Shown one piece after another: positions 1 through 10,007 of a DNA stretch of 64,000 nucleotides. The first letter of the stretch is position 1, and each line of letters starts with the position of its first letter. Source of the stretch: Merluccius polli (lineage: Eukaryota; Chordata; Actinopteri; Gadiformes; Merlucciidae); assembly GCA_030340625.1 (NCBI GenBank), contig JAOPHQ010005428.1, forward strand, positions 155,392 through 219,391, read 5' to 3'. The notes beneath the pieces were generated by a model that saw only the letters and a program-made list of their open reading frames with translations, did not search any database and had not been told where the DNA came from. Both the position numbers and the translations under genes were made by a program.

Positions 1-8
1 CACGCCAT
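1..8 (-). CDS. gzma: Granzyme A-like copy D, first codons only (runs off the window)
   Basis: The reverse complement of bases 1-8 reads ATG GCG TG, the same first codons (Met-Ala-Cys) as the signal-peptide exons of the three complete copies. The next 90 bases match the 5' flank of those copies at 20530-20626, 33908-34010 and 51315-51412. This shows that a fourth paralogue starts here on the minus strand and continues beyond the left edge. Whether it is intact cannot be seen. Confidence 0.75.
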
Positions 9-53
9 AGCTCTTTGTTTCTGAGAACTTTACTGAAACACAAGATGCATGCG

Positions 54-95
54 TGTCTTATATGGCGAGTTCAAAGGATGTGGTCTCACCACAAG
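54..95 (-). promoter_or_regulatory. Copy D core promoter: TATA-like box plus ETS-RUNX-like motif
   Basis: AGGATGTGGT lies at 75-84 and ACCACA at 88-93, with a TTATAT TATA-like stretch at 58-63 between them and the start codon. The same arrangement precedes copies A, B and C. AGGATGTGG is the known composite ETS-RUNX core, and RUNX3/ETS1 drive cytotoxic lymphocyte genes; that it works here is inference. Confidence 0.45.
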
Positions 96-471
96 GAGAC
101 AAATGTGCACTCATGTTGATGTGCACATGCATGCACCTGCACATGTCATTTTACACAGAATTACATGTGAAATCATATGTGGTCAGTCAACGATAAAGGG
201 AGGAAAATGTAATATGAAACATTCCAGCTATCTATATCTATACAATATTCTGTCTACTACACTACAAATAGCGGTGACAGTGGTAGTGATGTCCATGATA
301 TAACTGGAACTGGGGGTGAGGTGGGGAGGTTGATAGTAATGCTGGTGTGGTTTATGCCGGTGTAGTAGACATACAGGAATGAGTCACATGTGGCGCCACA
401 CATGGTGATGTTGTAAGCGTGGTCCACCTCCCGCATCGAGGCAGATACGTTCCATGTGACGGTTACATGAG

Positions 472-794
472 TGTGGCAGGGTCGTCCGGCCACACGCCAC
501 CTAAGTGGCTTTCTTCCTGGGGCCCTCCGACACAGGACACGGGTAGATGTTGTTCAAAGGTGTTTATTGGAGTTTCAGGCCAGATGTTATTCGCCGAGCT
601 GATGGTACAACATGTCATGACAGTGGCTCCTCCTGGAGTGTGTGTGTTGATGGCTGGTTTATCCTGGGTGCCATGATTGCTCATGCACCACAGGTGTGCA
701 GCCCCACCCAGCCAGAGTCCAATTAGTCCGACTCAGGCCAGGTGAGGCTGTAAACCAGCCATCAACAACACACACTCCACATAAACCCTCCGCA
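472..794 (-). mobile_element. Solo LTR of the 16-kb LTR element family
   Basis: This 323-bp block is the reverse complement of the LTRs at 15990-16312 and 17032-17354, with scattered substitutions. It starts TGTGGC and ends CCGCA (TG...CA form, one end changed). It is flanked by a perfect 5-bp target duplication ATGAG at 467-471 and 795-799. A solo LTR arises by recombination between the two LTRs of a full element. Confidence 0.85.
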
Positions 795-910
795 ATGAGC
801 TTTGGACAAAAGCAACTTACAATAAGTACATTTGTTAGGAGAAAGTGCAACAGTAAACCGCTATCAGTAGTGGTTTTGGTAATGGATTTGATAATGAAGC
901 GTTGACACAT
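795..910. repeat. SINE-tail-like sequence
   Basis: The stretch 'ctttggacaaaagcaactta' followed by 'caataagtacattt' resembles the conserved 3' tail of many fish SINEs/LINEs; similar tails are at 18220-18290 and near 39410 and 57430. Boundaries are uncertain. Confidence 0.35.
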
Positions 911-1116
911 CGCTCTGAAAAGAGCACCGAGGGGATAGACAAATGCTGATTTTCGACATGGTAAAGTGTGTGGGGGGGTCTGAACAGTCTAATTTTAAAA
1001 TGTGAATCTCGTATAATAGCTGCGACCCCCTGGCTTCAACAGAACAAAAAAATAGCTTTAATGCTTTATCGCCATCGCAGACAATAACACGTGAATGTAT
1101 CGCAGAAGCATTTTGG

Positions 1117-1121
1117 AACAG

Positions 1122-1153
<32 letters not shown>
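1117..1153. repeat. (CA)n microsatellite
   Basis: Uninterrupted CA dinucleotides. The ORFs of alternating Cys-Val or Thr-His they create are not genes. Confidence 0.9.
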
Positions 1154-1154
<1 letters not shown>

Positions 1155-1314
1155 CTGTCAGCACATCTGGCTGCAAGCATCAGAACACGTCCCCTCTAAG
1201 AGAGCTCTGCATGGCTCACACCAAGAAGGTTCTGGGTTTGAACAAAGTTGTTTGGATGAGCGTTTTGAACGGGCACTGCACTAGTTAAACCAAACTTTGA
1301 CCAGGTTATTTAAC

Positions 1315-1851
1315 TTCCAGCTGGTGGCTCTTTCCCAGGGAGTCTGGATGCTCAGCAGCCCAGCAGCTGATGTTGTGGTGGGGGAGGCCGTGACCGCAGA
1401 CCAGGACCCTCCTCTCCTCCACCCACAGCAGAGAACAGATCTGAAGAGAAGCATCCTTAACTTTAATGTTGAACTTTATTGATCTCAGATGGGGAAATTC
1501 GGGTTCAATTCAAGTACAAAAATAAATTAAATAACACAAAAAAGGTAAAAACAATAAAACTACAAAAAATATACCGGAAATATATAAATACAACACATTA
1601 CAATGAGATAATGGTCGGGATAGGAGTGAGCTAATCCAACTATTTCCTGGAATTGTGTCATACAATGACTTTGGCAAGTCTTTAGTCATCTCCCTACACA
1701 CACACCAAATTCCCTTCTATGTTGTCCTCATTTGTCTCATTTGTACCTGGGAGCTTGTTGGGTAAGAGTTGACGCATGAAGCTGATTGGGTGTCCCAGAT
1801 TTTCAGCTCTCCGTCTCGCCAGCCTCCTCCTGTAGCAATCACATGCCGTTG

Positions 1852-1929
<78 letters not shown>

Positions 1930-3927
1930 AAGAGTTAGAGAGAGCTTTTTGGAGCAAGGTTACAGTAATACAGGTCACTGACTCTTCACACACACATGTG
2001 GAGAGTGGAGAAGGAATATCCAGTCAAGCTCAACTGCATACTTGAAGGCAAATAACTGTTATCAGGAAGAACCTACAAATACATGCATCTCCATTTTGAA
2101 TCAAATGTAATTTTTTCGCCAGTATCATTTGTATTACTTCGCTCTCCTGCAGGAACTTACCTTCACGGCGCTGGGCTGTTTCATCGTCACCAGCGGCTGT
2201 CGCTGCAGCTTTGCCAGCTTGCATGCTGCGAAGTCACCGTCCCAGATGGAAAGACGGCCGTCTTTGGAGCCACTGGCCAGCCGGTCCTCTCCGGGGGACC
2301 ACTGCAGACTGCATACACTGCCCTGCTGAACTGCTGCGCCCACCAGCGGTTTGGGAGCCCGCGGGTCGTGGTGATGGATGTGTCCCAGAATGGACCCACT
2401 TCATCCATGTCGGGAGGCACACGGTGATGATGTCATTATTGTGAACCTCACCATGCGACATAGTCAGGAACCCTGCAAAAACCCCAACTATATACCATAT
2501 ATATCTACATGCTATACCATAGCATTTCTCATGCTTCCTGTTTAATACATATAACTTGTTATACTCATTACTACTGTATTGTATTAGTTAGGGCGTTATG
2601 GAATGCAAGGGATAGGAATGTCAGTGGTAGTGGAAGGGCTTGTGTGCACACACACACACACACACACATGCATGCACACATGCACACACTCACACACACA
2701 CACACACACACACACTATGGGGGGTGAGAAGGGTCACGGGGGACTAGACACATGTACGTATGTTCGTGTGACTATTTAGTACAAATCAGCCATGCAGACC
2801 GCACGTTCGTGCGGTTTGATCTGTTTTCGTCATTTTGTTTTATCTGTTTTCGTCATTTATGTAACCTTAAATGGACTAGATAGATCTTTCCAGGTAATCA
2901 ATCAATGAAACTAGGATAATAGGCCTATTCATAATTATAGGCTAATAATATTAGTCCATTATTGATCATTTTTTGTTTTAGCTGTATTGTCATTCATGTT
3001 GTTTTATTTTCATTTTTATTGTTTTTAAATCCATTCAGGCTCCTCTGTGTTATAGGAATAAAAAAAACACGTACGTACATGTGGCTAGTACACCGTGACC
3101 CTTCTCACCCACCATACACACGCACACCCACACACACATCTCACCTGCTTAAAATGTTTTGCTTCCAGGAAAGAGCGGACACCACAGACAGATGAGACCA
3201 CAGACACACACCCCACCGCTCTAGCTGTCTCTACATCTCACAGCTCAACCGGGGGAGAAAAGACCACAAACCACTTTTCAGATATATGACTCCTTTTCAC
3301 ACGCCAGCCCATCCTCCACCCTGTTACTGAAAATGACATGCATATATTCTATATTCAATACTATATTAACACTTTAGCTATATAGCCCCTTAAAAACAAC
3401 ATGTACAAATTGCTTTGACATGCACAATAAGAGAAAATTACTTTAAAATAGTAGAATAAAAACAGTGGAGCAACAGAAGCAGGGAATGCTAACAGGAGGA
3501 CACAAGTGGAGGGAGAGAAGCAATCAACACATACAATTAAAGATAATGAGGAAGTAAAATGAGACATTAAAGACAAAAAAGGTATAAGGACAGTATAAGG
3601 ATTAAAATGAAATAAACATGAAAAAGTAATCATAAAATTCAAGTAAGATTAAAAAGATAAATAAACATGATCCTAAATGAGCCTTATCTACCTGTATCTG
3701 CCCCTGCCTGGTCCCAATGCTCAGCACTCGACCATCGCTACTCCAGCAGAGAGAGGAGACGGCCCGCCTCGGCCAACAGGCTCTCCCTGGCTGGGTGTGT
3801 GTGGGTGAGTCGGGTCCTGGGTGTGTGTGTCCCTCCAGTGACTGTGTTTCTGAGTTCCACAGGTGGACGTCTGAGCCCAGGGCCAGGGCGATCAAGCCAG
3901 TACAGCTGCAGGCCAGGAGGTTTGAGT
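1315..3927 (-). CDS. cdc20b: cdc20b-like WD40 gene, four internal exons, fragmentary
   Basis: Four exons of a CDC20-family WD40 protein are recognisable in order on the minus strand: 3692-3927 (LIALALGSDVHLWNSET, then AVSSLCWSSDGRVLSIGTRQ), 2161-2472 (SGSILGHIHHHDPRAPKPLV, then SVCSLQWSPGEDRLASGSKD), 1747 to about 1925 (HVIATGGGWRDGELKIWD) and about 1315-1440 (ICSLLWVEERRVLVCGHGLP). Junctions PSAVK and PTSSQ fall where CDC20 exons end, and donors are GTAAGT, GTAGAT and GTACAA. GGGW-KDG-type wording and granzyme neighbours favour CDC20B, an APC/C co-activator relative used in multiciliated cells, over CDC20 or FZR1. Damage: an in-frame TGA at 2401-2403 stands just before SGSILGH; the third exon runs straight into a (CA)n tract where Trp-Cys-Pro is expected; N-terminal exons and the last exon with the IR tail were not found. 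It could be a pseudogene or an incompletely represented gene. Confidence 0.6.
1855..1926. repeat. (CA)n microsatellite abutting a cdc20b exon
   Basis: About 36 CA units run directly into the cdc20b exon that encodes WQRHVIATGGG. On the minus strand they would read as alternating Cys-Val. The expected residues ahead of WQ in the CDC20 family are not present. Confidence 0.9.
2649..2715. repeat. Interrupted (CA)n microsatellite in a cdc20b intron
   Basis: CA dinucleotides with ATG/CACT interruptions. No coding signal. Confidence 0.85.
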
Positions 3928-4189
3928 CTGTAAAGAGAGGAAGAGAGAGAGAGAGATTGAAAAAGGAAAATAGGCACAAAATAAATGTGTCCATACTCCA
4001 TTGAATAACTTCAAAACACGTATAGTTTAAATATATAAATACATATATTTTATGTATTTAACATAACAAAGAAGATTAGGAAGAGGACCATTATATTGCA
4101 GGGAGTAACACGATTTTATTTTTACCCTTGTCCTTGTTTGAATAAGGTATTACTGGTAAGTCATCATTTGAAAGTTGTTTTAAGCTTGT

Positions 4190-4310
4190 GTATGTGTGTG
4201 TGCGTGCATGTGTGCCTGTGTGTGTGTGTGTGCGCCTGTGTGTGTGCATGCGTGTGCGCCTGTATGTGTGTGTGTGCGTGCACCTGTGTGTGTGCAAGCG
4301 TGTGCGTCAT
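4190..4310. repeat. GT-rich interrupted microsatellite
   Basis: TG repeats broken by CGCC, CATG and CCTG variants over about 120 bp. The histidine/threonine-rich and cysteine/valine-rich ORFs here are artefacts. Confidence 0.8.
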
Positions 4311-4747
4311 GGTTTCAAGAGAAATCTCGTTGGGGAGGAATCAGTGACTAACTAACAAACAGCTTAACTAATACTACATTTTTTCGCGCACAACAGAAAG
4401 TATGCCGCTGTGAGTCAAACTTTACACCTTCTGGCGGTTGAAGCCGGACGAACATGTCACTGTTCGTCTGTGCAAATGATCAGGTTTTCGTGTTGGACCA
4501 CTGAAACTAGTGTGGGAGTGGTTCTCCCACACTAGTGATGTGATCTGGCGTACACAGCATTCCCATAGTATATCTTTTGTCAATTTTGCACTGCATGAAT
4601 AAAATGTGTTAATTCCTGTCCTCCACTCTCGGCTGTGACACGCTAACTTAGCTCCTGGGATGAATAAAGCACATCTTACATACAGACCCCTCGGCACTAT
4701 CAAGGCTGATTCTTAAAGGAACGTTGTGTGTGTATTATGGTCCACTG

Positions 4748-5193
4748 TAGGGATGGGAATCAATACAATTTTATTGATACCAATTCCATGATCTATTCTG
4801 CTTATCGATCCAGTTCTTTATCGATTCCCTTATTGATTCCTGATCTGTGTCTAAAAAAAGTAGGTCTAGGGTGTTTTTTTCTTTGGGTGAATAGCGCTAG
4901 TCCTGCGGTGAAATTTCAGTCGATAAAAACGCAAACACATTCAGAGAGGATTTGCTGTTTTGGTGCTGGTGATTTTCCTTTGGCGCTGGCCAAAAATTCC
5001 TCTATGCAGAAATGTTTTTACAAGCATTACAAGTAGCACTGTTGTCATCTATCCATCTATGATGACTCCGTCATTGTTTTGAAGCTGTTGAAAAAACATG
5101 CCGGCATCGATAAGAGGAATCGATAAACTTGGAGGCATACGATTACGATGGATCGGACAATCAACTGAAACCGGTTCTCGATTCCCATCCCTA
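4748..5193. mobile_element. hAT-type MITE
   Basis: Termini TAGGGATGGGAATC and GATTCCCATCCCTA are inverted repeats; internal sequence is rich in ATCGAT-like motifs. The flanks are GTCCACTG (4740-4747) and GTCCAGTG (5194-5201), an 8-bp target duplication with one mismatch, as expected for hAT elements. No transposase. Confidence 0.75.
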
Positions 5194-5487
5194 GTCCAGT
5201 GTGGGGACAGTTCTTCAAGGATCATTGTGTGTGTATTATAGTCCAGTGTGGGGACTTTATCCAACAATATCCAATAGGAGGATGTCAGAAGAATAGGCAT
5301 GGTCAACATTACTGTTGGGGTCGCCTATAGGTTCCTGTGAGGACGGAGATCAGCCCTCTGTAGTCTACCGTTTGAAAAGGGTAGGTCTAAATCAGACTGA
5401 GGCTCAAGGCTCGGCACTCTGTCGTCTATCATTTGCGCACCGATAATAATATCGAGAAATGGAGTAGACCTAAATCAGACTGATGGA

Positions 5488-5589
5488 TGTCAGATTTTGG
5501 TTAGTTTTATCACTCAGCTTTCGGTCACTTTTATCACTCAGCTTTTGGTCACTTTTATCACTCAGCTTTTGGTTAGTTTTATCACTCAG
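5488..5589. repeat. Tandem repeat, about 27 bp x 4
   Basis: Four copies of a unit containing 'agttttatcactcagctt' / 'cacttttatcactcagcttt'. Non-coding, just upstream of the LINE. Confidence 0.75.
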
Positions 5590-5678
5590 AATTCGGGTGT
5601 CAGACTGACGATCATTACTAACATCTTCTACTGAACGACATTTAAAACAACAGAAATAAACTAGAAATACAATTTAAT

Positions 5679-6047
5679 TTGGGCACTTGTTTAAATCACT
5701 TCTTATTACACCTAGAAGACCGCTTATCTTATGGTAAAACACGTTTGTCAGCTACCACATCAACCTTTTCCAGTCGTGTTAAACGTCTTAAATACATGAC
5801 CTCCAAAGATATCCGCAGCGCACTTTTTACTTTGTTACTGCTGATCATCATCACACTACCCCTAAGAATCTACCTGTGTGGACCAACACATTTTGGATAT
5901 TTAAACCTCGGGAATCTGTGGCAATGTCGGATGAACTGGGTTTTTGCAAACCATGCTCCCTCCAACTACAAAATGAGCAATGACTCCGTAAACCCACACT
6001 ACAATCCGCTGGGCCTCTACACAGTTTATTCCTCCGTGCTGCACTAA
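5679..6047 (+). CDS. LINE leader ORF in frame with the main ORF
   Basis: This 122-codon ORF contains a hydrophobic segment (residues about 48-66, ALFTLLLLIIITLPLRIYL). It ends at TAA 6045-6047, nine bases before the ATG of the main ORF and in the same frame. It may be the original N-terminus of the LINE protein cut off by one nonsense change, or an upstream ORF. No known domain is recognised. Confidence 0.4.
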   Translation: MGTCLNHFLLHLEDRLSYGKTRLSATTSTFSSRVKRLKYMTSKDIRSALFTLLLLIIITLPLRIYLCGPTHFGYLNLGNLWQCRMNWVFANHAPSNYKMSNDSVNPHYNPLGLYTVYSSVLH

Positions 6048-6056
6048 GGACAGGCC

Positions 6057-7889
6057 ATGGCAGGCCGTGACAAACAAACCACCAAACGACAGAGACTTAC
6101 CGCTTCGTCTCGAGGGACTCGTGGTGTTTTTCTGCTGATACTGCTGCTGTCTGGGGACGTTCATCTAAATCCAGGACCAACTACTCCAGAGGCACCGCGA
6201 AACATCGGTGCTGAGCAAACGTTGTCGTTAAAATCCGAGATAACATCTTCCCTGGAGGTGAGTGATCATGAAATGACTATTGGCCTGTTCGGTGCCCCCT
6301 CAAACAGCGCGGTCTCGACTGCCACCGGAAACTGTGACTTGTTCAATAACGCTGGAGCAACCACCGTAAATAAGGTTATGGACCTCAAACCTGCACTTGT
6401 GCCGACCTGTCGGAATCCTGCAGTAGTAAAGCAGCGATCTTCTTACTTATTTCAGACTGTTAATCACGCAAAGGTCATATGGGATCCAAAACTTAAACCC
6501 AAAGGACTCTTTGGCGGACACTTGAACGCCAGAAGTGTTGTTTCCAAGACTGAACAGCTGACTCACTTATTATCAAACTCCAATCTGGACTATTTATGCT
6601 TGTCTGAGACGTGGCTACAACAATCAACCCCTGTAAATATCTTCTCTGTACCGGGATATCAATGTTTCAGACGAGTCCGAGTTGGGGGGAGAGGAGGTGG
6701 GGTTATGATATATGTCAAAGACGGCATTAAATGTGAGCGCATATTTTTTCATGCAGCAGGCACATTAGAATATGTTGCCTTAAAAATTGTATTATCCCAA
6801 CAGATGTCTTTCACTTTAATAGTATTTTACAGACCTCCATCTGCAAATGACTCTTTTTACAATGAACTCACTGATATGTTAAAAGAGTGTAACCAAAACA
6901 AAGAGCTTATTCTTATGGGTGATTTCAATTTAAACTGGGAAGAAAAGGGGAAGAGGAGAAAATTAAAAACAATTACAGATAAATTTAACCTACAGCAAAT
7001 GATCAAAGGGCCAACAAGGATTGCAAAAAACTCAAGTACAACGCTAGATCTTGTCTTCTCTAATAAATCAGAGAGGATAACAAAATGTTACAATTTGATC
7101 ACTGGGCTGTCTGATCACAATCTAACATTAGTAGCAAGAAAATTAACTAAAAACAGATTTCAGAACACATCACACAACACAAAAACTATGTCTCACATAC
7201 CTAAAAATAAACAACCTGCTTTTGAAAGTGAGATAAATAGTTTGGATTGGGAAAATGTACTGTCCACAAACAATCTAGAACATGGCTGTGAATTGTTCAC
7301 TGCAAAAATTAAAACTGTTAAAGATAAGTTTATTGTAGAGGCCAAGAGAAAACACAGAAAGAGAGCAAATCTGCCCTGGTTTAGTGATCACTTGTGGCAG
7401 CTAATGAAACGTAGAGATCTAGCCTTAAAGACAGCACTTAAATCTAGAAGGGATACAGATATCTTAATTTTTAAAGGTTTGAGGAACAAAGTGGTTAATG
7501 AACTGAGAATAGCAAAATCACGCTTTTATCTTCAGGTAATAACTGAGGCTAAAGGAAATAGTAAAGAAATTTGGAAAAACATCAATAACCTCATAGGACG
7601 AGAGCAACATCATACAGGAGACATACAGCTCAGATCTGAGGGCAAGATAAGCAATGATACTATTGCCGTTGCAACTATTTTTAATTCATTTTTTATTGAG
7701 TCGGTCCATGAGTTAGGAAATCAATTTAAGAAAAGGGACGTTACACTCCACACAGGAGATGACCAAGATCTTAATCTGACAACACTTAATACAGCACATG
7801 CACACACGGGAGCTGACCAGGGCTTCAATCTGGCTACAGTAAATGAAGCACATGTTAAAAAGATTATTAGTTCCTTAAAAAAAATCTAA
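6057..7889 (+). CDS. LINE ORF, 2A-like leader plus APE endonuclease (610 aa, frameshifted end)
   Basis: The N-terminus has a hydrophobic run (residues 24-31) followed by GDVHLNPGP at residues 33-41 (bases 6153-6179), a 2A-like translational recoding motif with His where the canonical motif has Glu. The endonuclease follows at about residues 155-365: LNARSVVSKTEQL, LCLSETWL with the catalytic Glu, FYRPPSAND, LMGDFNLNW and SDHNLTL with the terminal Asp-His pair. A Lys/Arg-rich linker comes next. The frame is lost in a run of eight A at about 7877-7884, giving an early TAA; one base fewer would continue into the RT ORF. A virus-like 2A motif at the start of APE-type LINE proteins is known from several animals. 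Confidence 0.8.
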   Translation: MAGRDKQTTKRQRLTASSRGTRGVFLLILLLSGDVHLNPGPTTPEAPRNIGAEQTLSLKSEITSSLEVSDHEMTIGLFGAPSNSAVSTATGNCDLFNNAGATTVNKVMDLKPALVPTCRNPAVVKQRSSYLFQTVNHAKVIWDPKLKPKGLFGGHLNARSVVSKTEQLTHLLSNSNLDYLCLSETWLQQSTPVNIFSVPGYQCFRRVRVGGRGGGVMIYVKDGIKCERIFFHAAGTLEYVALKIVLSQQMSFTLIVFYRPPSANDSFYNELTDMLKECNQNKELILMGDFNLNWEEKGKRRKLKTITDKFNLQQMIKGPTRIAKNSSTTLDLVFSNKSERITKCYNLITGLSDHNLTLVARKLTKNRFQNTSHNTKTMSHIPKNKQPAFESEINSLDWENVLSTNNLEHGCELFTAKIKTVKDKFIVEAKRKHRKRANLPWFSDHLWQLMKRRDLALKTALKSRRDTDILIFKGLRNKVVNELRIAKSRFYLQVITEAKGNSKEIWKNINNLIGREQHHTGDIQLRSEGKISNDTIAVATIFNSFFIESVHELGNQFKKRDVTLHTGDDQDLNLTTLNTAHAHTGADQGFNLATVNEAHVKKIISSLKKI

Positions 7890-7908
7890 AAGTAGAGATG
7901 CTTTTCAT

Positions 7909-9387
7909 ATGGACAGCATGTTTATTGAGAAACATCTTGACACACTAACTCCTCCAATCACACATTTAATCAATCTTTCAATTATGCATAGTTCATTTCC
8001 TGACCATTGGAAGCGTGCAGTTATTTCACCCATTTTCAAGTTTGGAGATCACTGTGAGGCAAATAACTATAGACCAATAAGTATATTACCATTACTCTCA
8101 AAGGTTGCTGAGAAAGTTGTCATAGAGCAGCTAACAACACATCTAAATAACTGCAACCCTGGCTTACATTTAATGCAATTTGGCTTTAGAAAGAACTACA
8201 GTACAGAAACAGCTGTTTTGTACCTCACAGAAAAAGTTAGAGCACAGCTTGAAAAGGGAGGAGTTGTTGCAGCCGTTTTCTTGGACTTAAGCAAAGCCTT
8301 CGATACAGTGAATCATGATGTCCTCCTCTCCAAGCTCTCTTTTTTTAATTTTTCAACACATACATTAGCATGGTTGTCATCATATCTGTTGAATAGGATG
8401 CAGTGTGTCAGGATTAAAGATGCTTTCTCTAGCTATATGAAGAACACTATGGGCGTACCTCAGGGATCTGTGTTAGGCCCTTTTCTTTTTAGTTTATACA
8501 TTAATGATCTTCCACAACACTGTCCTGGAGTGAACATACAGTTATATGCAGATTATACTGTCTTGTATGTACATGGTAAAAATGCTCAGATAGCAGCTGA
8601 GAAATTAACTCTTGCCATGCAAGGTGTGGCTGAGTGGCTTGAGCAATCCTGCCTTACTCTAAATATCAGTAAGACAAAGGGTATGTTCTTTTCTAAAACT
8701 AGGGGTCAGATTCCAACTGCAGACATTCAAATTAGAAATGAGTCTATTGATATAGTCACTGAATTTAAGTATCTGGGTGTCATCATAGATTCAAATCTAA
8801 ACTTTAAGAAACATATTAAAAAAATGACAAAAACTATTAAATATCACCTGGCAAATTTTAGACAAATAAGATCGTCACTCCCTATGGATGTAGCCAAAAT
8901 ATTTATGCATGCTTTAATTTTCTCACATATATCATACTGTATCACCTGTTGGGGGCAGGCCAGTGTATCTACCATTAGACCTCTAGAATCTTTGTATAAA
9001 CAAGCTGTAAAGATTCTTGATAAAAAAGCATCTCAGTACCATCACTGCAATATCCTAGAGAAACACAAATTGTTAAGTTTAGAAAACTTCAGACTGTTTT
9101 CAAATTTGTGTCTAGTGTATAAGATCCTACATGGCCTGGCCCCAGCATGTTTATTGGATTTCGTCTGCTACCGCCCTACCAATTCTATAAGATCCACTAG
9201 AATAGCTTCTGTGTATGACTGTAATAAGCCCTTCTACCGCACAACCTTTGGACAATCCTCTTTTTCCTTTACAGCCATCACACAGTGGAATGCAATAACA
9301 CGCGATATAAGGAGCTGCAATTCCATCAGCAACTTTAAAACACAATTGAAATGCTCCTTGAAAACTACTCAAACCTGCAATCACTGA
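7909..9387 (+). pseudogene. LINE reverse transcriptase ORF, catalytic box mutated
   Basis: Reverse transcriptase motifs are in order: NNYRPISILPLLSKVAEK, FGFRKNYSTETAV, FLDLSKAFDTVNHDVL, MGVPQGSVLGPFLFSLYIND and LYADYTVLY, followed by a thumb region (FKYLGVIIDSNLNFKKHI) and a C-terminal domain (AITQWNAITRDIRSC) ending TCNH. The catalytic YADD is YADY: codon 8554-8556 is TAT instead of GAT/GAC, removing a metal-binding aspartate. The ORF is the out-of-frame continuation of the upstream endonuclease ORF. The C-terminus resembles the LINE tails at 41.8, 59.1 and 63.7 kb. Confidence 0.85.
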
Positions 9388-9468
9388 TTTCTTTTTTCTT
9401 TTCTTTTCTTTTTTCCATGGTGCTGACAAAATGTGTTTTTGGCGTGTGTGTTTGTATGAGTGTGAGTG

Positions 9469-9469
9469 T

Positions 9470-9507
<38 letters not shown>
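9469..9507. repeat. (GT)n microsatellite in the LINE 3' region
   Basis: About 19 GT units. Bases 9717-9999 after the LINE hold no recognisable gene. Confidence 0.85.
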
Positions 9508-9508
<1 letters not shown>

Positions 9509-10007
9509 AGAGAGAGTGTAGGTGTAATAGGGGGTTGGACTTTTGTATGTATGTATGTTTTTATATTACTTTTATTATGTCCTGCCAGGGACTGCAGATG
9601 TAAATTAGCCCCAGGCTAACTCTGGTACAATACATGAAATGGCAACATTTATGTTTGAAATTGTACATGGTCCCTAATAAAAAGTAAATAAATAAAAATA
9701 AAATAAATAAGTGAGTCATCTACATTTTAAGAATGTCTGAACTAACTGCTGCTATCCAAACTCACTGGATATAGGAGGTGTAAATGGGAACATCTAAAAA
9801 TTATAAATGTTTTAACGGTAAGGGGATCGAAATTAACATTAACATTTTTAAACAATGTTTTTAACTGAAACTGATAAAAGACGCATGTTAGAACATTTAC
9901 AAACAGAAGGAAGGCCCTATGGTGAAAATCCTAGGGATTTTGTAAATTGAATCATAGGGTTAGGGTTATTACATTGATAAATTCTGATAATATGGCTGGA
10001 TGGACAG

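Larger units (their letters stand above)
5600..9705 (+). mobile_element. Non-LTR retrotransposon (L2/CR1-like LINE), nearly full length
   Basis: An apurinic-type endonuclease and reverse transcriptase are encoded in order. A 3' UTR follows with 'ccccaggctaactctggtac' and an AATAAA-rich tail (9680-9710). The 5' boundary is not certain. The ORF is broken by a stop, a frameshift and an RT active-site substitution, so this copy is not autonomous as read. It sits between cdc20b exons and the granzyme cluster. Confidence 0.9.

Noticed and set aside
257..493. Minus ORF with HVTVTWNVSAS...YNITMCG, suggestive of a fibronectin III-like strand pattern
   Set aside because: Its start lies in the solo LTR, no splice-linked partner exon was found, and the similarity is only an impression.
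1200..1260. tRNA/SINE B-box-like 'ggttctgggtttgaac'
   Set aside because: No A box at suitable distance and no cloverleaf could be drawn.
1440..5700. miR-449 hairpins, which lie in a CDC20B intron in mammals
   Set aside because: No miR-449 seed-bearing hairpin was recognised in the introns visible here; the relevant upstream intron may not be in the window.
5901..6164. Minus-strand ORF opposite the LINE start
   Set aside because: Shadow of the LINE coding strand.
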